A DNA stretch of 64,000 nucleotides from Petunia secreta (lineage: Eukaryota > Streptophyta > Magnoliopsida > Solanales > Solanaceae): NCBI GenBank assembly GCA_029990175.1, contig JARKIP010000035.1, positions 43,414,001 to 43,478,000 of the forward strand, written 5' to 3'. The notes under the pieces are model-generated. The model did not search any database. It was not told the DNA's origin and was given only the letters and a program-made list of their open reading frames with translations. Of the stretch, positions 55,576 to 64,000 are shown piece after piece (position 1 is the first letter of the stretch; every line of letters starts with the position of its first letter). The position numbers and the translations under genes are program-made.

Positions 55576-56930
55576 GTGCGGCTAGAATTAGTCTTGGGGC
55601 TGTTTAGTCCATTTATCATTGTATTTTAATTAGCTATAAATAGCCTAACTCTAGGGTTTATTCATTAGCTAGTTGATTGATGAATATTGAGTATTACTTT
55701 TGTGAGAGTGTGTGTGGGTGGGTGGAATCCCAATCCTGTTCTTCGTGCCTAGGTTAGTTTCATCTTTTAGATTTTCTTGATTTTCGTTTTTGAAAAAAAA
55801 AATTGAAAAAAGAACAAAAATGATTGAATCCGACTCCCTATTCGTAGATTGTTATTGGGGATTGTCGTGTTGAAGTTTCCCAGTCATTTGAGACCCACCT
55901 TCAAGAAACCCTAGTTAAAAATTGCTCCAAATTTGAACTTTGAGTGTTGTTATTGATAAATTAGGGTTGGGAATTATTGGATATTGTTAGAAAACATCAA
56001 GAACATCTTTTAACATCATTGGTGAGGGAAAAACACGTGAGAACGACTGAAAAGGTGGTGAAAAATGGGAAAAACCAGACTTGGGAAAAAGTTGTAGGTT
56101 GCAGGAATTTCACACGGCTGAGCACCTCAGTTAGAGGCAGACCACCCCCAAGCACCTAGGGCAGAGTAATCTTCCTACTCACTCAGTACTAGTTCTTTGA
56201 GCTTTTAGGATAACTCGTCGTATTGGAATTTTTTCAAAGAAGTACTCGTAGAAGTTCTTTGGGTTCAAATGCTCAGTTAATTAGCCATCCATCCGTAGAG
56301 TCACATCAACTCACTCTTCCCGAAGAGTACTAGTGATTCTTGCGGACTTGATAGATTATTGAGAAAGTTGTTCAAATTAAGGAGCCTCTTGAAACAAGTT
56401 TGAGTGATCCTACCTTGCTAAATTGAGTGTACCCGAGTGACACCAAAAATGAGTGTGTGTTACACTAATCTTTTTCTTTAGTCTTTGATACTTGCAGGTA
56501 CATGGCTGGAGAAAGAGATAAGACCACAGATGTGCCTGAGATAACCTTGCCGACCTCTTGGCCGACCTCTTGGCCGAGATGAGGACAATGAGTACTCGGA
56601 TTGAGAGTAATTAGAAGGAAAGGGTATCCGTAGTTCTAAAGGATGTCAGAGAAGGAACTAGTGACTCTTATACCTTGAAACTAGATCAGTTTATGAGGCA
56701 ACTCGTCAACAACGGTTGAGAGAAGAAGCTGCTCGGAATGATATGGCGTTGGGCATTCCCCAATGCAATGTTCCACCGCTTATGAGACCCCGAAGGAATG
56801 TGATACCTGTTGAGCAAGAGGTTGCAGCTCAAGAGGGGGAGTTACTCGGACATGTTGATGACTTTGATGATTATGAGCCACCTTATCCGAATAGGAGGCC
56901 AATGCAAGGAGGATCTCCTTTGCTCAGATA
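55576..56930 (+). pseudogene. Gypsy LTR end, leader and gag N-terminus fragment
   Basis: LTR/leader-like sequence with GCTATAAATAGCC near 55634, then at about 56290 the leader block GTAGAGTCACATCAACTCACT also seen (inverted) beside F1 gag at 18640. The gag starts MAGERDKTTDVPEI at 56503 after ACTTGCAG, is frame-damaged from about 56560, resumes as ARNDMALGIPQCNV (56716-56930) and is cut off at about 56935, where sequence of another element begins. It is a relative of F1 gag (shared ALGIPQ motif). Confidence 0.65.
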
Positions 56931-56934
56931 GTTG

Positions 56935-59319
56935 ACCAGCATATCACGCTGCCCTGCGAAAGATTCTGTATCTAGAACTTCAAGGTTCATCAGGCTTGCA
57001 AGGGTTAGCTCAGCTTTCGTCCGCTAATCATACGAATCCTCGGATACTTCGGCGTCTCCTGAGATCTTTTCTTGGTGGATGAATTCCCACGCATGAAATT
57101 TTTTTAAGATTGCCCTGATTTTCTTCTTTCGATCTGGTTCGCAAATGTCCTCAGCTACGAAGATTTTCCTTAGTTGATTAACCATCAGCTGAGATTCATT
57201 GTACATGCTGATCTTCCTAGCCCCCAGTGTGTAGGCTAAGCCAAGAGCTTGAATTATGGCTTCACACTCTGCTTCATTGTCATCAGTTTTTGTGGCCTGA
57301 TGGTAGACCATTCCAGACGGCGTTCTGATCCACAGATCAACCTCCTCCCTGTTGGGATTTGTTGCTCCCAACGCACACGCAAGTATATGTGGTCGACAAG
57401 TAATAAAGTAATAAGTAGAGTATCGTTCCCACGAGGACTATTCAGACTGGACTCCTAACAAACAATTTCTTAACAACTATTCGGGGATCTTTTCCAATAG
57501 GGAGAATATTATCAACTAAAGAACAGTAATTTAAATGGTGGAAATTCAGTCAAACAATGGGGAAAACTTTGGTTGTAAACAATATTAATGGGATGGTCCA
57601 GGGTCAGAGCTACGACCAATCCAGTTGAGTTTTCCAATTGATTCCACTCCTCGAATCCCGGATTATTAACTAACATGTTAAATGTACCCGTGAAAACCTT
57701 TCGATTCTTCACGATCTATGCAGGCTACTCCAATCTCTATATGTCTATGGGTTGAATCACGTGCACGCATTAACGAATTCTGTGATTAATTAAGCTAGGC
57801 GAGCAAGTATATGTCTATCCTACTCACAAATTGGTTCCTCGATGCCGAGGTTCACAATCTAGCCCTACTCTTTCTTATAACATTCATAAATTCCCTCTTT
57901 CAAGTTCAATCTAAGAACCATAGATAATGCCTAATTATCGGGCCCTAATAATTAAACAAGTGAAATCAAGAAAGAATAAATAATCTGTTATGGGATTCAA
58001 TGTGGAATTCAATCTTCAAACATCAACCTTCATGAAACACTCTAACCCTAAAACGAAGAATTTAGCCATGCATACTCATAATCACAAGACAATGATTTGA
58101 TGAAATAATGATGAAAAGATTAATAGATGAAAGAATAGGAATTAAACCCTTGTCCAATGAAGTATGGTGCTCAACAGTTGCTCCAAAATCTGAACCTCTC
58201 TCAAAAACTAAGTAGAAGAGTATTTAAAATATTTACAAAAGCCTAGAAAATAGTTACGCCTAAGCTTAGACGAAATAGGAAATCCAAAAACGCTCCAGGA
58301 GCGCTATAGCTGGCGCCCCGTGCCTCAAACCACGTGGAACCAAGCAGAGGATGTCGAATCTTGCACGTAACGGTAATGCCCGGCGTCCCAAAATGCGGAA
58401 GAAAATTTGGGCGCTGCAGTGGGCGCCCCGCGCCCCAAACCGCGCCTCCACTGGGCGCTGTAGTGGGCGTCCCGCGCCACCAAACGCGCTGGGGTAATTC
58501 TCTGCTTTCGTCGATCGCAGCTTGCTTCGTTCCGTGCCTTCGCGTGCTCGATCATATCCTCAATCCAAATTCAATCTTTTCTTGCTCGATTATGCTCTTC
58601 AAAGCTCCAATTGCACCTCACAACATCCTATAAGTCACCAAATCACATTCGTCAACTAGAAAACGGGCGAATAAAGTACTCAAACGTGAGAAAATATTAA
58701 GGAAAACATCAGTATTCATTCCCGTGCAAATCTCCCAACGGTCATACTCGATCATTGCTTCATTCCTGGGTGACTCTTCAGCCTTCTGTTCCAGTTCTTC
58801 TGTAAAATCAGAGGTAAAACCTTCCAATGCTTGCAACTTGACATCTGTACGGGGTTGATAGATGACGTCGTACTCTCCCAACTCTTCAGCCTACTTTGCC
58901 ATATCTTTCGATGGATCGGGTTTAGACAAAATGGCTTGTACCGGTATCGGAGAGACTAAACTGACCAAGTGTTCCTGAAAGTATGAGTGCAACTCTCGTG
59001 TGGCCATTACCACAGTTGCTATGAACTGGAGCGGCAAGGGCAAGAGTGTATCTATACGCTGCGGCATCCTGCTAGCGTATTTCACGGGAAACTGCTGCCT
59101 ATTCTTTACTTGTACAAGGACCGCATTCCAGGCTATCTCAAATATTGAAACGTATAACAGTAGGTGCACACCTGTCTTGGGTTCGATTATCAATGGAATC
59201 TGCATGAGTTGAATGTTCGTCCAAGCCCTTGTTAAATAACTTTGTATCAGCCACAGGGGTCCTCCTTGCTTTCGCGACACCTCAAAAAGACGACATACCA
59301 ACTCAGTCGTGCTCGGAAC
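56935..59319 (-). pseudogene. Tat/Athila-like gypsy RT-RNase H relic, split by a solo LTR
   Basis: The minus frame 59328-58891 holds the RT-RNase H connection (LLLYVSIFEIAWNAVLVQ, ATRELHSYFQEH, ILSKPDPSKDMAK) and 58881-58712 continues LGEYDVIYQPRTDVKLQALEGFTSDFT. After a 1352-bp insertion the RNase H resumes at 57354 (WIRTPSGMVYHQATKTDDNEAECEAIIQAL, YNESQLMVNQL). One catalytic Asp position reads Asn (YNESQ instead of Y(S/T)DSQ). Stops lie around 58880. The rest of pol is absent. Confidence 0.75.
57360..58711 (+). repeat. Solo LTR inserted in the RNase H relic
   Basis: 1352 bp, TGTTGCTCCCAACGC at the left, GGAAAACATCA at the right. Flanks GGATT (57355-57359) and GTATT (58712-58716) match at 4 of 5. 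Removing it and one flank restores the RNase H reading frame. It contains GC-rich GGCGCCCCGYGCC blocks at about 58312 and 58432. No internal region, hence solo. Strand is arbitrary. Confidence 0.75.
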
Positions 59320-61317
59320 TGTAATCACCTAATTTCGGCACCAAATTAATTAAATTTTTATTTTTTTGCTTATATGTCATGTTAAATCCCTTGGTTTTTT
59401 ATCCTTCACTTTTTGCTTTTTCAGGTGTGTAAAAAAAACACCAAAATTATTTTGATGTGATTAATTATTTAAATATTTCAATTGTAATGTTATTTGTATT
59501 TGATTTTATTTTAAATATGTCTTAATTGATTGTCTCTTTGTGAGTTAAATTAGCTATGTTTTTTGGATAAAATATGTGAAATTGCATTTTTGGGCTAGCC
59601 CAACTCATGAAAAGAAAAAGAGAAATAGCTGCCCAACTTACCATTTTGACTAGCCCAATTAAATCCAATCTTAACCCTTGATTTCATCTTGATCTAAGGG
59701 CTCACATACATTCTCCCCATTCCCTTTTAAGCTTCAAAAAATCCCTTCATTTCCCTGATTCCTACAGCAAGCCTCAGGATTGCTCTCTCTATTTTTTTTA
59801 CCCTCCACCGGAAAACACCATTTCTGCCACATTCCGGTGGCCCAAAATAATCAAACCTATACCTTTTTGGAAAGCTCTCAAGCCCCTCTATCCATTTTTT
59901 CTAGTATTTTTGCAAATTCTCAATGAAGGAGCGTAAATCTGAGCTTGAAACTTTTGGCCATGGCACCAACTCCGACGATTTTCATTTATGTCGGAAAGTT
60001 TATGATTTTTCCTCTACCCCTCACTCTCTTCTTTAACCCCTATACCCCAATTACCTAAAAACGACTTTTTTCTTTCTCTTACCCATTTATTCTCTTTATT
60101 TTCTGATTTTTGTTGTTCTTTTTATTTTTGGTATGGTTGGATGTTTGTGAATGGTGGAGGTAGATATGGGGACTGTTTGGTTCAGCTTTGGTATTTTTTG
60201 GTGCTGCTGATTATTTTCTTTTTCTTATGTTAATGTGGTAATGAGATGGTGGTATGATGGTGAACAGCGGGGAGGGAGCTGTTTTGGTGCTGCTAGAGGG
60301 GTGTTTGTGTATGCTGATGATAATTGGCGACGGGGCTGTTATGGTACTGCCAAGGTAGTGGTGATGTTATAACTGGTTCGAGGTGGCGGGCTAGCTACGA
60401 CGAGGCAGCAGCTTTGACCGCTTTAGAGCAACAAGTGCAGCAGCAGGGCAGCAGCAATATACTGATTCTGACGTGACATGGTAACACGAGCAGCTGCGGT
60501 GATTAGTTTTCGACGGGTTAGCTGAAAACCTCAAGCCCTTTCCCTTTCATTTCCGTTGTACTTTAGATCATATTTAATGGTAGAAAATGGTCTTGTTTGG
60601 ATTGAATGTGTAAATCATGTATATATGGCTTTCTCTATGAAGTTACACGAATTGAACATGTTGAGTTTCGATCCCTGTTTCAAGCCTGAATTTGTTTAGT
60701 TTAGTTTGGTCTTAGCAATCAATTTGTTAACTTGTGTTGGTATTGAAGTTTGAAAATTTAAAGTTGCAAAGTTTGGTTGCCCAGTTATAAGAATGAGTTT
60801 GGCCGAGTTTTTGCATGTTCCTGATTAGCCGTTAGCCTGTGTATGATGGAGTTGTATGAATCAGCTTGAATATGAGGCTTGTCCTGTCACAAATAAAATG
60901 TGTTTCTAGTATTATGAAATTGTATTGTTTAGTTTTTTCAATCATGTTTAATTTAGCTCGTGTTTAGTTCTGTTTGAGTTGCCTGATCAAATGAGTGAGT
61001 TCTTAGTGCCGCTAACGTGAGGTTATATGAGCTATTTCATCTAGTCATATATCAAAACTTGAATTATTTTTGGTTTGGCATGTAAGTTCTATCTAAGCAT
61101 GTTGTATGCTCGAGTTTGTTTTGTTTGGCCATAACTTTGAGTATAAAACTGATTGTCCTCTAAGCATTTTACTCAGTTGGTTTAACTTGATAGTTGTCCC
61201 CATCTTATTTAAACAAAAGAATTCAAGTACAGTGTGTGTATATATATTTTGTGGGAGATGTCGGCTTTTGTCGCTTCCCGTATGTTTATTTGGTTTAAGA
61301 AAAAAATTGTGGGGAGA
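59320..61317 (+). other. Long LTR- or leader-like tract, left part
   Basis: Begins TGTAATCACCTAATTTCGGC directly after the gypsy relic. No coding frame. Composition (GGGCTAGCCCAA, AAAACACCATTTCTGCCAC) is like a plant retrotransposon LTR or a promoter-leader; the tract resumes after the TRIM and runs off the window. Lineage and ends not determined. Confidence 0.4.
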
Positions 61318-61695
61318 TGTTATGTGCTTAGGATCTAGTGGTTTAATTATTGTAGGTTACTTAATATTATTTATGTTATTTAGTTATTAATTTAATAGTT
61401 TATTTGAAGTTACTAGATTTAGGTTATTTAAGGTTATTAGGTCTCTTTTGTTCAAGTTGTTGGTTTATGGTAGACTTCTAGTTCTATTTCAATTAGGACT
61501 CTTGTAAGCTCTATTTAAAGAGAATTATTTCTGAGGTTAATAATAAGCAGAAATTTGACAAAAACCTAGAGGTCTGAGACTCTCTCTCAATGAGTCTTAA
61601 GGTTAGAGCTCTCTTTGACGAGCCTAAGGTTGGAGCTCCCTTTGATGAGCCCTATTATCTTCACCGCCTCGTGACCCGATCCCGGGAACATAACA
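61318..61695 (+). repeat. 5' LTR of the TRIM-like element
   Basis: Identical in length to the 3' LTR. It contains a frame beginning MSLKVRALFDEPKVGAPFDEP that is repeated in the 3' LTR and is not likely to be a gene. Confidence 0.93.
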
Positions 61696-62238
61696 ATTTG
61701 GTATCAGAGCCTAACACGAAGGGCGATGAAATCAAATCAATTGTGGAGGAGGCATTAGCAGCTATGGAGGCAGCCCTAGAAGCTAGGGTTTCTAACATGG
61801 AGAATCGCTTTGACAACCAACTTAAACAAATTTCTATGCAATTAGAACAGTTACAAACAATCATAACAGGTAGGAGTAAACCAGTCATCAAGGAAGAGAA
61901 AACAAGTGAAAATACTAGCAACAAATTGCAATCAGGCAAAGCAGCCAAACAATCTTCAACCAATCAAGTTGAATTTGCAGGAAAAACAACAAACTTCGCA
62001 CCAGATTCCTTTATCAAAAAATAAATTGGGCAAAGATGGCTAAGCGCAGTGTTAAAAGGCTATGTCACACCTGTGATGAACCCTATACGACAACCCATCA
62101 GTGTAAGAAGTTATTTTGCCTAAAAATGAGAGACAGACTAATACAAGTGAGGAACAAATGGAAGGATGTGGATCATTTTTGTCGGACTTATCCAGATTTC
62201 GAGCTCGAGGACAAGCTCGTTTTCCAGGAGCGGAGTAA
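61696..62238 (+). pseudogene. Internal gag-like and pol-tail fragments of the TRIM
   Basis: The frame following the primer site encodes a helical Gag N-terminus (VEEALAAMEAALEARVSN, NRFDNQLKQISMQLEQL), ending at 62024. The next frame (62036) has CHTCDEPYTTTHQC, a gypsy-type zinc knuckle, then jumps into FELEDKLVFQERSNV, which resembles the end of a chromovirus integrase/chromodomain directly before the LTR. The element therefore looks like a gypsy parent with an internal deletion of gag-pol. Confidence 0.7.
61699..61710 (+). other. TRIM primer-binding site
   Basis: TGGTATCAGAGC, exact complement of the plant initiator tRNA-Met 3' end, 3 nt after the 5' LTR. Confidence 0.95.
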
Positions 62239-62616
62239 TGTTATGTGCTTAGGATCTAGTGGTTTAATTATTGTAGGTTACTTAATATTATTTATGTTAT
62301 TTAGTTATTAATTTAATAGTTTATTTGAAGTTACTAGATTTAGGTTATTTAAGGTTATTAGGTCTCTTTTGTTCAAGTTGTTGGTTTATGGTAGACTTCT
62401 AGTTCTATTTCAATTAGGACTCTTGTAAGCTCTATTTAAAGAGCAATATTTCTGAGGTTAATAATAAGCAGAAATTTGACAAAAACCTAGAGGTCTGAGA
62501 CTCTCTCTCAATGAGTCTTAAGGTTAAAGCTCTCTTTGACGAGCCTAAGGTTGGAGCTCCCTTTGATGAGCCCTATTATCTTCACCGCCTCGTGACCCGA
62601 TCCCGGAAACATAACA
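62239..62616 (+). repeat. 3' LTR of the TRIM-like element
   Basis: 378 bp, about 99 per cent identical to 61318-61695. Confidence 0.93.
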
Positions 62617-64000
62617 GGAGATGTCGACTTTTGCCACTTCCCAATCATTTTTCGTGTTTCGCAAGTTCTCTATTTTGTGTTCTTATCTGTTGTTTGAGCA
62701 TGAGCGTCTTGTCCTCTGATTTTTTTTCCGTTTCCTTGTCTTCGTCATGTAATTGCTTTTATGTTCATCTGTTGAATTGGTGGCTGCCTTGTTGTGAGTA
62801 ATTTGTGGTCGGTTAAAGCATGACGAGTGAATGAAACTTTGTTTGTAGAACTGGTTTAGTGCCAAGTTTTTTTCAAAGTAAATTTTTGGCAAGCGGAGGA
62901 AGCAAATAGGGTTGTAAGTGGATTCAAATATCCTACCAATTGAATATTAAAATAGACACTAGTACAAACATCCTTTGATTAATTTCCACTTAAGCTATTC
63001 ACTCGTCTTGAACTAGTATGTAGGTATGTTTGTGTCACTTTGCACCGCATTAGTACAGCTCACACGTGTATGTGAGTATGCTGTATATATTAAAGTGTAT
63101 GATACGCTGTGGGTCAATAAATGAAGTGCATTTAAGCACAAGTGTAGTCTATTATCCAGTTGAGTCAAGTAGGAAATGATAAAACTTGTCGCTTAGACTT
63201 TAAGGTCTTGTTAGCTAGATTAGCTAATAGTATCTGCTTTCTTTCTTTTGTTTTCGCTTTTGAGTTTTGTCTGAGTCCAAGTCAGCCTGGAACTGATTTT
63301 GGACATATATACAAGTTTAAGTGTAGTTTTTGGGCTGAATTAATTAATTTCAGATCTGTCCAGTCCAGTATAAAAGGCATTTTGGGCTTAACAATGAGCC
63401 CAATAGGCCTAATAGCCTTTTAATCCAGCCCATGGTTTGTCACTTTATGTGACAACCTGCATTTTTCAGCTTTTAAAAATAAGTTAGGAGGCGTCCACAA
63501 CCCAAGATATCTTGAAAATAGGACTTGGGACACACTCATTAGAGGGGTGTGGGGCTGTGACAAAAGGGTGGCATTCACCCCACCACGCCCTTTTTTCTTT
63601 CTATAAATAGAAACATACACAAAAGAAGGGAGGAGGCAGAGCAACATATAGTCATATAGAGAGAGAGTAAGCTGAAAACAGAGAGAAAACACAAAAAATA
63701 TAAGCTGAAAATGGAGAGACATCTAAGAAGAGAACAACAAATTCATATCTGAAATTGGTAAGAATAAAAGAGAAAAAAAAAACAGTGAGTTTGAGAGAAA
63801 AAAAAATTCAACCAAAAGTCTACTACTACAAGAGTCTTTTGAGTTTTAAGTTCTTGAGTACAAGTCATATTTTAGAGGGGTTCAAGAGTTATTTAGTTGC
63901 TGGTGGTTTGGCCTTTGGTTTGCTGCTTTAATTTGGTTTTTGGCTTTGGATTTTCGGTTTATAGGTAAACACAAATCAACTTTGTATTTATCTTGAATAT
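62617..64000 (+). other. Long LTR- or leader-like tract, right part
   Basis: Continuation of the tract interrupted by the TRIM. A TATA box CTATAAATAG lies at about 63600 with a purine-rich GAGAGAGAGTAAGCTGAAAA leader after it, suggesting an LTR promoter or a transcribed 5' leader reading to the right. No coding frame before the window ends. Confidence 0.45.

Larger units (their letters stand above)
61318..62616 (+). mobile_element. Complete TRIM-like LTR element (1299 bp)
   Basis: Two 378-bp LTRs (61318-61695, 62239-62616) with perfect 7-bp inverted ends TGTTATG/CATAACA, differing at about four bases. Target duplication GGAGA on both sides (61313-61317, 62617-62621). Primer site TGGTATCAGAGC at 61699-61710 and purine tract AGGAGCGGAG at 62226-62235. 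The inside is only 543 bp and carries pieces of gag and of a pol 3' end. It could not move without a helper. Confidence 0.93.

Noticed and set aside
58261..58500. GC-rich block as a CpG island or gene promoter
   Set aside because: It is inside a solo LTR and consists of short GGCGCC-type repeats.
61590..61689. MSLKVRALFDEPKVGAPFDEP frame as a gene
   Set aside because: It lies in the TRIM LTR and is repeated in the other LTR; no domain or start context.

Overview
This looks like a nuclear segment from a flowering plant. It is AT-rich and packed with LTR retrotransposons, and it holds one host gene with a plant intron. A eudicot, probably Solanaceae, is my inference: the receptor kinase is eudicot-like, the LINE tail at about 31.9 kb resembles the 3' end shared with the solanaceous TS SINE, and Stowaway-type MITEs are present. 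I see no rRNA, tRNA, CRISPR or prokaryotic gene.

Layout. 1-10.96 kb: two related Ty3/gypsy (CRM/Reina-like) elements in opposite orientation, both cut in the 5' leader by a Tekay/Del-type chromovirus remnant (chromodomain tail plus a 2.3-kb LTR). 10.98-30.5 kb: an array of a 2.0-kb unclassified unit (R1, R2, partial R3) carrying an element here called F1 (LTR-gag-pro-X, without RT or integrase). A complete but mutated autonomous-type element, F2, is nested inside F1. A 5' piece of a second F1 copy sits at the same R-unit boundary, which suggests unequal crossing-over. R1 also holds a 459-bp insertion with a perfect 9-bp target-site duplication. 31.5-34.4 kb: a LINE tail, a DUF4283 fragment and a third gypsy pol relic. 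35.2-36.0 kb: a DNA-transposon-like repeat.

37.2-40.5 kb: the one well-preserved host gene, a two-exon LRR receptor kinase closely matching CEPR1/XIP1 (C-terminally encoded peptide receptor 1), on the minus strand, with a MITE about 0.4 kb upstream of its start.

42-54.3 kb: the most unusual region. A decayed MuDR-type transposase on the plus strand faces a DUF1985-Ulp1 (C48) protease-like gene on the minus strand, an arrangement known from Kaonashi-type MULEs. Between them are a GRF zinc-finger gene and three small genes with helical, coiled-coil-like C-termini. These genes share promoter and 3'-flank modules. The introns and spacers of the whole 12 kb are crowded with the six-base word GAACAT/ATGTTC. 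I read this as one large multi-gene MULE with its own dispersed motif.

54.8-64 kb: a Stowaway MITE, a gag fragment with a GC-rich minisatellite, a Tat/Athila-like RT-RNase H relic split by a solo LTR, and a long LTR/leader-like tract with a complete 1.3-kb TRIM-like element inside it (378-bp LTRs, tRNA-Met primer site, 5-bp target duplication).

Nearly all coding material except CEPR1 is broken by stops or frameshifts. Many stops could come from CGA-to-TGA or CAG-to-TAG changes, as expected for methylated repeats.
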